Part shown: positions 1 through 8,031 of the stretch, in pieces | Position numbering within the stretch: position 1 is the first letter of the stretch | Layout: the number at the start of each line of letters is the position of its first letter | NCBI GenBank assembly: GCA_938020565.1 | Contig: CALIHP010000060.1 | Span: forward strand, 1 to 64,000 | Reading direction: 5' to 3' | DNA: 64,000 nucleotides | From: an uncultured Anaerolineaceae bacterium | GTDB taxonomy: Bacteria > Chloroflexota > Anaerolineae > Anaerolineales > Anaerolineaceae | Notes under the pieces: generated by a model | Told to the model about the DNA's origin: nothing | What the model saw: only the letters and a program-made list of their open reading frames with translations | The model's database searches: none | Translations under genes and position numbers: made by a program

Positions 1-166
1 ATAATCAGTCCTAAGGAACTTCCTTAATCCCATGGAAATTTGAAACAGACACAAAATTGGCGGAAAGAACGCTTTTGAGGAACAGGACGAATGTCATTGC
101 GAAAGGCGGAAAAGGTAACGAGCCTTGTGTTTTGGCGGGCAATAAAACGCCGCGGCGGATTGAAAA

Positions 167-175
167 TGGTAAAAT
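167..175 (+). promoter_or_regulatory. Candidate extended -10 promoter
   Basis: A TG-G-TAAAAT extended -10 element lies about 40 nt upstream of the DUF6273 gene. The same nonamer precedes the Y-like RNA at 21656-21664, which suggests a host promoter style. No good -35 is visible. The 215 nt before the first gene hold nothing else I can name. Confidence 0.3.
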
Positions 176-215
176 GTATTGACACTTTTTTATAACGTAA
201 AGGAGATTCAGGCGC

Positions 216-1016
216 ATGTTAAAGTTAAATAGAAGTAAGGGTTTTCTGCTGTTTGCGGTTTTAGCGGCTGTTCTGGTCTTGTCATCGGCGGTTTTCGCGA
301 TCGATACGACGAAGGCGGCGCTGACGATTGAAGCCGGGCTGGGCGAGACGCAGACCGTTTTGGCGGGGCTCAGGGCAGCGTCGACAGAAACGGCGGCGGC
401 TAAAGCGCGGAACCCATACGCGGACGTAAAAGTGGGGGATATAATCGAGTTCGGGTCATATGAGCAGGACAATGATCTCTCGAACGGGCCGGAGCCGATC
501 GGATGGCGGGTACTGGAGGTGAGCGGCGGGAGCGCGCTGATCGTCAGCGAGTACGCGCTGGACGTGAGAGCGTACAACAACGAATGGGTGAACATAACGT
601 GGGCGGAATGCACACTGCGGGGATGGCTGAACGGAGAATTTTACGATACGGCGTTTAATGAGGAAGAGAAGGGACGGATCGCGCTGACGGAGGTGGAGAA
701 CGCGGATAATCCGGAATATGGGACGGAGGGCGGGGAGGATACGGAGGACCGGATATTCCTGCTGAGCTTAGGAGAAGCGGAGAGATATTTTGAAGACGAC
801 GAGGACCGGCGGGCCTTTCCGACGGAGTACGCGATCGCGAGGAACGTTTGGGTTTGGGAAAAGACGGGAACGGTGTGGTGGTGGCTTCGTTCGCCGGGCT
901 TCGATAGTGATCTCGCTGCGGATGTCGACCCCGGCGGCTCGTTCGGCAACGGTGACTTTGTCCGCGTCTACAGGTTCGCAGTCCGTCCCGCTCTCCGGCT
1001 TAAAATGACGCCGTAA
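216..1016 (+). CDS. Secreted DUF6273 protein with DGR-like variable C-terminus
   Basis: 266 residues. Residues 1-29 form a signal peptide (charged start, hydrophobic core, VFA before the mature part). The rest contains a DUF6273-type domain: a VKVGDIIEFGSYEQD start near residue 70, then a C-terminal WWWLRSPG motif at 221-228 and AVRPALRLK close to the end. DUF6273 domains adopt a C-type-lectin-like fold and are known targets of diversity-generating retroelements. The AAAGGAG ribosome site at 199-205 fits the ATG at 216. Codon use changes at about residue 224, from CGG/GCG/GAG codons to almost all pyrimidine-ending codons. The downstream avd remnant supports a former DGR target. The ligand is unknown; a surface-display or binding role is inferred. 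Confidence 0.75.
   Translation: MLKLNRSKGFLLFAVLAAVLVLSSAVFAIDTTKAALTIEAGLGETQTVLAGLRAASTETAAAKARNPYADVKVGDIIEFGSYEQDNDLSNGPEPIGWRVLEVSGGSALIVSEYALDVRAYNNEWVNITWAECTLRGWLNGEFYDTAFNEEEKGRIALTEVENADNPEYGTEGGEDTEDRIFLLSLGEAERYFEDDEDRRAFPTEYAIARNVWVWEKTGTVWWWLRSPGFDSDLAADVDPGGSFGNGDFVRVYRFAVRPALRLKMTP
876..1013 (+). other. DGR variable-region-like 3' end of the DUF6273 gene
   Basis: From codon 229 to 254 nearly every codon ends in C or T (23 of 26). The residues are F, D, S, L, V, G, N, R and Y, exactly what NNY codons made by adenine mutagenesis of AAY template codons would give. The conserved frame WWWLRSPG before and AVRPALRL after matches the invariant flanks seen in DUF6273 DGR targets. No template repeat was found in the window, so this rests on pattern alone. 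Confidence 0.5.
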
Positions 1017-1117
1017 TAGATCCGGGGCGCGGGAGAACGCCTCGCTTTGCGTCTGATAATAGAAAATTAGACCTATTTGGTTTGCGGACGCATCTGTCCT
1101 CCGGCCTCTTCACATCC

Positions 1118-1135
1118 GTCCCGCGAAGGCGGGAC
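1118..1135. repeat. GC-rich hairpin/cruciform downstream of the DUF6273 gene
   Basis: Seven-base perfect inverted repeat GTCCCGC/GCGGGAC with a GAAG loop, about 100 nt after the stop codon. DGR variable regions are often followed by a short GC-rich hairpin that promotes retrohoming, so it may be a relic of that site. It has no T-run and is not a terminator. Confidence 0.5.
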
Positions 1136-1229
1136 AGGCCCGACCGGAAGGGAGGGGCCGGGGAGGAAATCCCGCTTGCGGGACGAAAATTTTTTACTGG
1201 TCAGATTTACACGGAAGGAGGCTGTAGAA

Positions 1230-1421
1230 ATGGCGAAGACGGAGAGCGAATTATCGGTTATCGTGAAGGCTAAGGATCTCTGCGGGTATATCATGACGAT
1301 CACGCAGCGATCGCCGAAGCAATTTCGCTTTACGTATGTCAGCCGATTGCAGAACGCCGCGCTGACGACGATCGAGCTGTTATTTCGCGCCTTGCTGTCG
1401 GATGCGCCCGGTAGAGGTTGA
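1230..1421 (+). pseudogene. Truncated avd-like four-helix-bundle gene (DGR accessory protein)
   Basis: The reading frame from ATG 1230, behind a strong AAGGAGG site at 1215-1221, gives 63 residues. The first ~54 (MAKTESELSVIVKAKDLCGY... through ...LQNAALTTIELLFRA) strongly resemble the N-terminal helices of the Avd-like four-helix-bundle proteins that partner DGR reverse transcriptases. Those proteins are about 115-130 residues. Here the match stops abruptly at nt ~1392, followed by nine unrelated residues and a stop. The second half is missing, so this is a broken gene. The family assignment is from memory of sequence patterns, not a search. Confidence 0.6.
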
Positions 1422-1452
1422 GCCAGTTGTAAATCTTTTCGTAATTGCGCAT
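1339..1452 (-). pseudogene. Inverted fragment resembling the N-terminus of a DGR reverse transcriptase
   Basis: On the minus strand an ATG at 1452 opens a frame starting MRNYEKIYNWLNLYRAH and continuing PTARR. This resembles the first 20-25 residues of DGR-type reverse transcriptases (a MxNYxxLYxxxxNLYxAxxxARRGK pattern). The resemblance ends near nt 1386, exactly where the plus-strand avd similarity ends; the frame then runs antisense through the avd piece to a TGA at 1339. The two fragments face each other, so an inversion plus deletion is the simplest explanation. The fragment is short, so the call is tentative. Nucleotides 1453-1721 hold no other gene I can recognise. Confidence 0.33.
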
Positions 1453-1721
1453 GGGCTTTTTCCTGCCTTTATTCTTATTCCGGATTCCATAAAAAGGTTC
1501 GCGTTGATCATTCTCCCGTTCCGCTGGCTTGCTGTTTCCCGCGGGCGGCTCGCGGCCTCGATCGCGGGAGAGAGAACCGCTTTACGGCCGCTGGACCCGT
1601 GCTTTTTTTTAACGGAAACTGTATAATTTCCGGTAGTTTCGTTTTACGGGAGCGGCGGAAGCCGGGGCTGCGCCGATCGGACGGAGCGCGAAGAGAGAGA
1701 AGAGGGAGCGGGGAAAGGCTT

Positions 1722-3224
1722 ATGCAGGGACGCTATGACGTGGTGATCATCGGCGCAGGAATCGTCGGGTGCATGACGGCGCGTCGGTTGGCGAGATTCG
1801 ATCTGGACGTTTTAGTTCTCGAAAGGAACAGCGACGTCGGCGCGGAAACGTCGGCGGCGAATTCCGCGCTGATTCACGCCGGATACGACCCGGTCCCGGG
1901 AACGCTGAAGGCGGAGCTCAACGTTCGCGGCAACGCGATGTGGGAGGAGCTGGCGCGGGAGCTTGATTTCGAGTTCCGGCGGACCGGCGATTATGTCGTG
2001 GCGGTCGGGCCTGACGAGGTCGAAGCGCTGCGCGCGCTCTACCGGCAGGGGATCGCGAACGGCGTTCCCGGTCTCGTGCTCCTTGACGACGAAGCGGTCA
2101 AAGCGCGCGTTCCGCTCCTGAATCCGGAGGTCAGCGGCGCGCTTTACGCGCCGACCGCCGGCGTCGTCGACCCCTTCGGCGCGACGATAGCCGCCGCGGA
2201 AAACGCGGTCCGGAACGGAACCGAGTTCGCGCTTGAAACGGAATTTGAGGATTTTATTTTTGAGGGGCGCCGGATTATCGGCGTGCGGACCTCGAAAGGC
2301 GAGGCGCGCTGCGACTGGGTGATTAATTGCGCCGGGCTGCAGTCGGATATCGTGATGCATCGGGCGGGCTGCCGGCCCGAGTTTTCGATTCGTCCGCGCC
2401 GCGGGGAATACTGCGTTCTCGATCCGGACGCGTTTGCCCTGGACGAGGTCCTTTTCCCGGTCCCGAGTCTTAAAGGAAAAGGCGTATTAGTGTTTACGAC
2501 GACGCATGGAAATACGATCGTCGGCCCCACATCGGAATGGATCGACGATCGAACGGACGCTTCGATTTCGAAGACAGGTCAGGCGTATCTGGAAGCGAAT
2601 ATAAAAAAGCTGGTTCCCTCGATCGACCTGAGACGGACGATCGCCGTGTTTGCCGGGCTGCGCGCCGCTGGAAACGCGCGCTGCCTGAACCCGGACGTCG
2701 ATTACGTCGGCGATTTTATCGTCGAACGCGCGGCGGAAGCGGACGGGCTGATTAACTGCGGCGGGATCGAGTCCCCAGGGCTGACGTCGGCGCCCGCGAT
2801 CGCTGAACGGATCGAAACGCTGATCCGGGAAACCGGATATGAATTGATCGAAAAGGCGGATTGGGACCCGATCCGGAAGCGTCCGCCGGTGATGCGCATG
2901 CTGAGCGATGACGGGAAACAGCGCGTCATCGAGGCTGACCCGCGCTATGGGCGAATCGTCTGCCGCTGCGAGATGGTCACAGAGGGCGAGATCGTCGCCG
3001 CGATCCATTCGCCGATCCCGGCGCGGACGTATGACGCGATTAAGCGGCGGACGTGGCTGGGGACGGGCCGCTGTCAGGGGGGATTCGACCTGACCCGCGT
3101 CGTCGGGATCCTTTCGCGGGAGCTCGGAATTCCCGCGGATCAGGTCCGGAAAAACAACGCCGGTTCGGAGTTCGTCTTCGGCGAAACGAAGGATGGAGGC
3201 AGCGATGAATCAGGGGCGGCTTGA
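1722..3224 (+). CDS. FAD-dependent glycerol-3-phosphate dehydrogenase-like protein (GlpA type) with C-terminal Fe-S domain
   Basis: 500 residues from ATG 1722, chosen because the dinucleotide-binding motif VVIIGAGIVG begins right there; a longer frame to 1599 is non-homologous. An N-terminal DAO-type FAD domain (residues 5-~350) carries SAANSALIHAGYD, as in GlpA and L-2-hydroxyglutarate oxidases. A C-terminal BFD-like [2Fe-2S] domain (~410-475) shows the ligand set CRC...GRCQGG. It is the first gene of a trio with a second FAD protein and a DUF1667 protein, the arrangement seen beside glycerol kinase in Thermotoga and Firmicutes. It likely oxidises glycerol 3-phosphate to dihydroxyacetone phosphate. 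Another 2-hydroxy acid substrate cannot be excluded. Confidence 0.8.
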   Translation: MQGRYDVVIIGAGIVGCMTARRLARFDLDVLVLERNSDVGAETSAANSALIHAGYDPVPGTLKAELNVRGNAMWEELARELDFEFRRTGDYVVAVGPDEVEALRALYRQGIANGVPGLVLLDDEAVKARVPLLNPEVSGALYAPTAGVVDPFGATIAAAENAVRNGTEFALETEFEDFIFEGRRIIGVRTSKGEARCDWVINCAGLQSDIVMHRAGCRPEFSIRPRRGEYCVLDPDAFALDEVLFPVPSLKGKGVLVFTTTHGNTIVGPTSEWIDDRTDASISKTGQAYLEANIKKLVPSIDLRRTIAVFAGLRAAGNARCLNPDVDYVGDFIVERAAEADGLINCGGIESPGLTSAPAIAERIETLIRETGYELIEKADWDPIRKRPPVMRMLSDDGKQRVIEADPRYGRIVCRCEMVTEGEIVAAIHSPIPARTYDAIKRRTWLGTGRCQGGFDLTRVVGILSRELGIPADQVRKNNAGSEFVFGETKDGGSDESGAA

Positions 3225-4506
3225 TACGGAGTTCGACGTCATCGTGATCGGGGCGGGCCCGGCCGGACTGGCGGCGGCGATCGCGGCGAAAACGCAGGGC
3301 GCGGACAGCGTCCTGGTCATCGATCGTGAAATCGAGGCCGGCGGGATTCTTCAGCAGTGCGTCCATAACGGTTTCGGACTGGAAACGTTTAACGAGGATT
3401 TACCGGGGCCAGCGTATGCGCAGCGGTTTATCGATCGCGCCGCCGGCGCCGGCGTGTCGTTTTTATTTGACACGATGGTCAGCGACGTTGGTTCGGATTT
3501 TCGCGTTATGACGACGAACGATCGCGACGGAATCCGCGCTTATCGGGGAAAGGCCGTCGTCTTTGCGATGGGCTGCCGTGAGCGGAGCCGGGCCCAGCTT
3601 CGGATTCCCGGATCCCGGCCTGCGGGCGTGATAACCGCTGGAACCGCGCAGCGCTGGGTCAATATCGACGGAAAGCTTCCGGGCCGGCGCTTCGTTATTT
3701 TAGGGTCAGGCGATATCGGGATGATCATGGCGCGCCGGCTGACGCTCGAAGGGGCGAAGGTCGAATGCGTCGTGGAGATTAATTCATACCTGTCGGGGCT
3801 GTCGAGAAATCTGGTCCAGTGTCTCCAGGATTACGGGATCCCGCTTCTCCTCCGTCATACGGTTACGAATATTTTCGGGAAACGGCGCGTCGAAGGCGTC
3901 GAAATCAGCGCGGTTGATGAAAAATGGCGTCCGGTTCCGGGAAGCGAACGGATCGTCGAATGCGACGCGCTGCTGCTGTCGGTCGGGCTGACGCCGGAAA
4001 ACGAATTAAGCCGCCGCGCCGGGATTGAGCTCGATCCGCTGACCGGCGGGCCGGTCGTCGACGACGCGTACGCGACGAACGTCGCCGGCTTTTTCGGCGC
4101 CGGGAACGTCGTTCAGGTGTACGACCTGGTCGATTCCGTTTCGGCGGCGGCGGCGATCGCCGGGAGGTCAGCCGCTCTTTACGCGGCTGGGCAAAGCGTT
4201 GCGGGACCGAAGGTGATCCCGGTTGGCGCGGGGCGAAACGTCCGTTCCGTCGTTCCCCAGCGGGTTCATCCGGAGACGCTCGACGAGCGCGCGATCCCGC
4301 TTCAGCTTCGCGTTTCGGCGCCGATCGAGCGTGCGGTCGAACTTCAGCTTTGCGCCGGCGCGAGCGTATTGGCGCGGAAGCGCTTTCCCTACGCACGTCC
4401 CGGCGAGATGATCACTGTCCCGATCGCGCGGTCGCTCCGGAACGCGGTTGAGGAAGCGGACGCGCTGCGGATCGACGCGGTCCCGCTGGATGAACTTACG
4501 GCGTAA
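3205..4506 (+). CDS. NAD(P)/FAD-dependent oxidoreductase, second subunit of GlpA-like complex
   Basis: 433 residues. ATG 3205 is preferred over 3193 because GGAGG at 3195-3199 sits five bases before it; it overlaps the end of the previous gene by 20 nt. The first motif, VIVIGAGPAGLAAA, binds FAD; a second Rossmann motif, FVILGSGDIG near residue 170, binds NAD(P). AMGCRER and the typical C-terminal GAGNVVQVYDLVDSV are also present. The pyridine-nucleotide-disulfide oxidoreductase class without the redox CxxxxC fits an electron-transfer partner passing electrons between the GlpA-like subunit and NAD(H) or another carrier. Translational coupling supports a complex. Confidence 0.78.
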   Translation: MNQGRLDTEFDVIVIGAGPAGLAAAIAAKTQGADSVLVIDREIEAGGILQQCVHNGFGLETFNEDLPGPAYAQRFIDRAAGAGVSFLFDTMVSDVGSDFRVMTTNDRDGIRAYRGKAVVFAMGCRERSRAQLRIPGSRPAGVITAGTAQRWVNIDGKLPGRRFVILGSGDIGMIMARRLTLEGAKVECVVEINSYLSGLSRNLVQCLQDYGIPLLLRHTVTNIFGKRRVEGVEISAVDEKWRPVPGSERIVECDALLLSVGLTPENELSRRAGIELDPLTGGPVVDDAYATNVAGFFGAGNVVQVYDLVDSVSAAAAIAGRSAALYAAGQSVAGPKVIPVGAGRNVRSVVPQRVHPETLDERAIPLQLRVSAPIERAVELQLCAGASVLARKRFPYARPGEMITVPIARSLRNAVEEADALRIDAVPLDELTA

Positions 4507-4524
4507 AGGCGAAGGAGGGAACGG

Positions 4525-4902
4525 ATGGAAACGGGAAACCCATATCAGGAACTGATTTGTATTACCTGCCCGCGCGGCTGCCGGCTGCGCGTGGAGCGGG
4601 AGCTGAGCGGCGAGCTCCGCGTCAGCGGGAACGCCTGCAGGCGCGGGATTGCCTACGCCAGCGCCGAGCTGAACGACCCGCGGCGCATGATCGCGTCGAC
4701 GGTCCGGGCGATTCATGGGATTCATCCGGTCGTTCCGGTCGCGACCGAACGCCCGATCCCGAAAGCGAAGATCCGCGACGTCATGACGCAGCTCCGCTCG
4801 GTTGCCGTTACCGCGCCGGTTCGGATCGGCGACGTGATCCTGAAAGACGCGGCGGGAACCGGCGTCGACGTCCTGGCGAGCCGTGATTTAGCCGCTGATT
4901 GA
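4525..4902 (+). CDS. DUF1667 protein, third member of the oxidoreductase trio
   Basis: 125 residues, ATG 4525 after AAGGAGGG. Four cysteines (two in ICITCPRGCRL near residues 10-17, one in SGNACRRG) suggest a small metal or Fe-S site. The remainder (RRMIASTVR...VPVATERPIPKAKI, then VRIGDVIL) matches the DUF1667 family, which almost always follows a GlpA-like protein and a second FAD protein. It is likely a small electron-transfer or assembly subunit; its biochemical role is not established. Confidence 0.8.
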   Translation: METGNPYQELICITCPRGCRLRVERELSGELRVSGNACRRGIAYASAELNDPRRMIASTVRAIHGIHPVVPVATERPIPKAKIRDVMTQLRSVAVTAPVRIGDVILKDAAGTGVDVLASRDLAAD

Positions 4903-5001
4903 AAATCAGGTCAGGCAAATTGGTCAATTCTTGCCTTATACTTGTGAAGTAAGGCGGTGCGAAAACGGTGTTGGCGCTGCGCGTTGAGAGGATTTGAGAA
5001 A

Positions 5002-6975
5002 ATGAGCGAGAAACCGAACCATCAGAAGCTTTATGCGGCCGGCTGTTCCGGGAAGATCCGCGGCTCCGGAAGAGGCGTTAATCAGGACGTTGCGGTCTTC
5101 TTTGAAAAGGAGCCGGAGGGGAACGTTGGCTCCGGGAATCTATACGTCATGGCGGACGGGGTCAGCGGGACGAACCGGCCGGAAATCTCCGCCGCTTTTG
5201 TCGCGAAAAAGGTTCTTTACGATTATTTCCGTTCGCGCGAATACGCTGAGGCGAATAAAATCGCCGTTGCGATTCGAAACGCGAATCATGAGCTGTATCA
5301 GTACGCTCAGGCGGAACGTCAGGATCTTCAGGCCGCGGTAACGGCGGTGTCGGTCGTCGATGGGCATGCGGTGATCGGGACGATCGGCGACTGCTCGGTT
5401 TTTATCCTGCGGGGCGGCGTCGCGTATAAGATGACCGAGGAGGCCGGCGCGCAGGACGGAGAAGGCGCGATTCAGGAGAACGCGATCGGCGCGACCGACG
5501 AAATAATCGTCGATATTCTGGACGCGATCGAGCTGAAGGCCGACGATCTGATCATCATCTGCAGCGAGGGGCTGACGAATTTCGCCGGGAAGAAAGAATT
5601 CCTTGACGCGTCGTTGGCTGAAACGCCGAAGGAAATCTGCCGCCGCCTGCTGGACGATATTGAGCGGCGTCATCCGACGATCGATATTTCCGCGATCGTC
5701 GTTAAAATTTATGATGAAAATACGATTCATTCAGTCGTCCGTCAGCCGGGGACCGCGCCGGAGCGAATCGAAGTTGCGCAGGCGGCTCAGGACCTCAGGC
5801 TTTATCAGGCGACGCACGCTCAGGCGCCCGCTTCCGCGGAAGCTCAGCCGCCGGCGCGTCCGAACCGTTTCCTTTTCCGGTTCCTTGCCGTGCTGATTGC
5901 GGGCTGCATCATCGCCGGGCTGATCTGGGCCGTCGGGAATTCGAAGATGGGGAAGACGATCTTCGGGCCGCGGGAAACGGCGACGCCGACGATCGACGCG
6001 GTCCAGGCGACGTTGGCCTCAATTAACGCGACGAAAGATTATCAACTGATTCTGCAGCTGTCGTTTACGCCGACGCTGACCGCGACCGCGACTGAAACGA
6101 TGACGCCGACGCCGGTCCCGCCGACGGAGACGCCGCTTCCTCCGACCGAAACGCCGCAGCCAACGCCGGATATTGCCGGACTGATTCCGGAAACGCCTCA
6201 GGTTCTCACCAGCGATCGCGACAGTGCGGAGATGGTTTTTGTTCCGGAGGGCGTTTTCCTGATGGGCGCGGGGACGAACGACGCTTCCGCTTTTGGCGAC
6301 GAACGTCCGCAGCTCAGCGTCTTCCTGAACAGCTTCTGGATCGATCAGCATGAAGTTACGAACGGTCAGTATCTGAAATGCGTCAATGAGGGCGGCTGCC
6401 AGCAGAACGGAACGCTGATTTTATCGAACGCGTATTATGAGGATCATCCGGTCATGTCGGTTACGTTTGAGCAGGCGCGGCAATACTGCGCCTGGGCGGG
6501 AAAACGGCTCCCGACGGAGTTTGAATGGGAAAAGGCGGCGCGCGGAACCGATGGACGGATTTATCCATGGGGCGACGACGCGCCGACAGGCGAGAACGGG
6601 ACTGCGAACACGCCGATATTTGAACGGCTGGAAGGGATTACGCCGGACGATTACGGTTTGCTTCCTGTCGGAACGTTTCCGAAAGGGGCGAGCCCGTACG
6701 GAGCGCTCGACATGGCCGGGAGCGTTTGGGAATGGACGTCGTCAACGTATCAGTCCGATACGTACGCGCGGCTTTCCGAGCTCGCCGACGGCGATGGAAT
6801 TGTGGTTGACCCTGAAGATCTGACCGAGGGAACCGGGTACGTCAAGCGCGGCGGCTCGGCTTCGATGGGTGAGGCGACGAATTATACGATTTTCATGCGC
6901 ACGACGCACCGCTGGGGCGACGATATTCTGGAGAGCGACTACTTAGGCTTCCGCTGCGCGATGTCGGCGGAGTAA
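5002..6975 (+). CDS. PP2C-like / transmembrane / FGE-sulfatase-domain fusion protein
   Basis: 657 residues from ATG 5002 (a GTG 15 codons upstream is also open but adds only basic residues). Residues ~10-240 form a PP2C phosphatase fold: NQD, YVMADGVSG, GTIGDCS. The usual metal-binding DG in the late motif reads CSEGL and the last DN reads DIS, so activity may be weakened. A membrane helix lies at ~290-310, then a Thr-Pro-rich linker (~330-400). Residues ~403-655 form a formylglycine-generating-enzyme-like domain (MVFVPEGVFLMGA, WIDQHEVTNGQY, RLPTEFEWEKAARG, GSVWEWTSS, GFRC) without the catalytic cysteine pair, so probably a C-type-lectin-fold binding domain outside the cell. The layout suggests a membrane sensor with an inside phosphatase-like domain. 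Confidence 0.82.
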   Translation: MSEKPNHQKLYAAGCSGKIRGSGRGVNQDVAVFFEKEPEGNVGSGNLYVMADGVSGTNRPEISAAFVAKKVLYDYFRSREYAEANKIAVAIRNANHELYQYAQAERQDLQAAVTAVSVVDGHAVIGTIGDCSVFILRGGVAYKMTEEAGAQDGEGAIQENAIGATDEIIVDILDAIELKADDLIIICSEGLTNFAGKKEFLDASLAETPKEICRRLLDDIERRHPTIDISAIVVKIYDENTIHSVVRQPGTAPERIEVAQAAQDLRLYQATHAQAPASAEAQPPARPNRFLFRFLAVLIAGCIIAGLIWAVGNSKMGKTIFGPRETATPTIDAVQATLASINATKDYQLILQLSFTPTLTATATETMTPTPVPPTETPLPPTETPQPTPDIAGLIPETPQVLTSDRDSAEMVFVPEGVFLMGAGTNDASAFGDERPQLSVFLNSFWIDQHEVTNGQYLKCVNEGGCQQNGTLILSNAYYEDHPVMSVTFEQARQYCAWAGKRLPTEFEWEKAARGTDGRIYPWGDDAPTGENGTANTPIFERLEGITPDDYGLLPVGTFPKGASPYGALDMAGSVWEWTSSTYQSDTYARLSELADGDGIVVDPEDLTEGTGYVKRGGSASMGEATNYTIFMRTTHRWGDDILESDYLGFRCAMSAE

Positions 6976-6999
6976 GAACAGGCCTGATATGGAAGAAAC

Positions 7000-7030
7000 G
7001 CCGCCCTGCGGAAACGGCGGGCGGCTTTTT
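7000..7030 (+). terminator. Rho-independent terminator
   Basis: GCCGCCC (7000-7006) pairs with GGGCGGC (7019-7025) and is followed directly by five T. It closes the transcript of the PP2C-FGE fusion gene. Confidence 0.8.
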
Positions 7031-7092
7031 CATGAACAGGGACTTCTGAGGAGCGCGGTTCAGCGTTATTTTTTGAGGGAAAGGCAGGGAGC

Positions 7093-8031
7093 ATGGAGCA
7101 GCCAGGCATCGTTTTCATGGGGTCGCCGGAGATCGCGGCGCCGCTTTTTCGAGCGTTAGCGGAGCGTTATCCAATCGTCGGCGTCGTCACGCAGCCCGAC
7201 CGCCCGGCAGGACGCGGAAAGAAAGCCGCCTCACCCGCGGTAAAGCTCGCAGCGGAAGCGGCGGGGATCCCGGTTTTTCAGCCGGAGCGGCTCCGGCGTC
7301 CGGAGGCTTTTGAAGTCGTCGCTGGCTGGGAGCCGGACCTGATCGTCGTTATGGCGTACGGTCAAATCCTGCGTCAGCCCGTTCTGGACCTGCCGCGATA
7401 CGGCTGTATCAACGTGCATGCGTCGATTTTACCGCGTTGGCGCGGAGCGTCCCCGATCCAGGCCGCGATCGCGGCCGGAGACGAGAGAACCGGCGTTTCG
7501 ATTATGCGGATGGACGCCGGAATGGATACCGGGGCGGTTTACTCGGTTCATGAAACGGCGATCGCGCCGGACGACACGGCGGGATCGTTATCCGCTAAAA
7601 TCGCCGCGCTTGCCGCCGAGGCGCTGATTTCCGATCTGCCGCGGATTTTATCCGGCGAGCTGCGGCCGGCTGCACAGCCTGAAACGGGCGTGACGCTGAC
7701 GGGCCTGATCAAAAAAGAAGACGGGTGGCTCGATTTTACGAGGGAAGCGGTCGTTTTAGAGCGGCTCGTCCGCGCGTATGATCCCTGGCCTTCGACGTTC
7801 CTGGAGCTGGACGGAGCAGCGTTGAAAGTCCTGCGCGCGCGGATCGGTCCTGAAGACTCCGGATTTCCCCCAGGCGTACGGGTCCGGATTGGGAAAGAGC
7901 CGGCGGTCAAGGCGGCGGACCGGTTCCTGATTTTAGACGAGGTTCAGCCGGCTGGAAAGAAGCCGATGAGCGGGAGGGCGTTTCTGGGCGGTTATCGGAA
8001 CTGGGCGCCGGATAAACGGGAGGGGGCATGA
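7093..8031 (+). CDS. fmt: Methionyl-tRNA formyltransferase
   Basis: 312 residues, normal family length. Transfers a formyl group from 10-formyl-THF to initiator Met-tRNA. The N-terminal Rossmann domain has VFMGSPEIAAPLF; the hallmark HASILPRWRGASPIQAAI (~113-130) contains the catalytic Asn/His/Asp region (the Asp lies in RMDAGMDTG). The C-terminal OB-like domain includes YDPWPSTF. AGGGAG precedes the ATG. The stop overlaps the next start (ATGA), so the two are translationally coupled. Confidence 0.95.
   Translation: MEQPGIVFMGSPEIAAPLFRALAERYPIVGVVTQPDRPAGRGKKAASPAVKLAAEAAGIPVFQPERLRRPEAFEVVAGWEPDLIVVMAYGQILRQPVLDLPRYGCINVHASILPRWRGASPIQAAIAAGDERTGVSIMRMDAGMDTGAVYSVHETAIAPDDTAGSLSAKIAALAAEALISDLPRILSGELRPAAQPETGVTLTGLIKKEDGWLDFTREAVVLERLVRAYDPWPSTFLELDGAALKVLRARIGPEDSGFPPGVRVRIGKEPAVKAADRFLILDEVQPAGKKPMSGRAFLGGYRNWAPDKREGA

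Noticed and set aside
11..613. 200-codon minus-strand frame at the left edge
   Set aside because: Antisense to the DUF6273 gene, with Ser/Ala-rich shadow composition and no domain.
1421..1721. Template repeat of a DGR
   Set aside because: I compared this stretch, on both strands, with 876-1013 and saw no A-rich copy.
5002..6975. FGE domain as an active sulfatase-modifying enzyme or DGR target
   Set aside because: The catalytic cysteines are absent, and its C-terminus shows neither the NNY codon block nor a nearby avd or RT gene.
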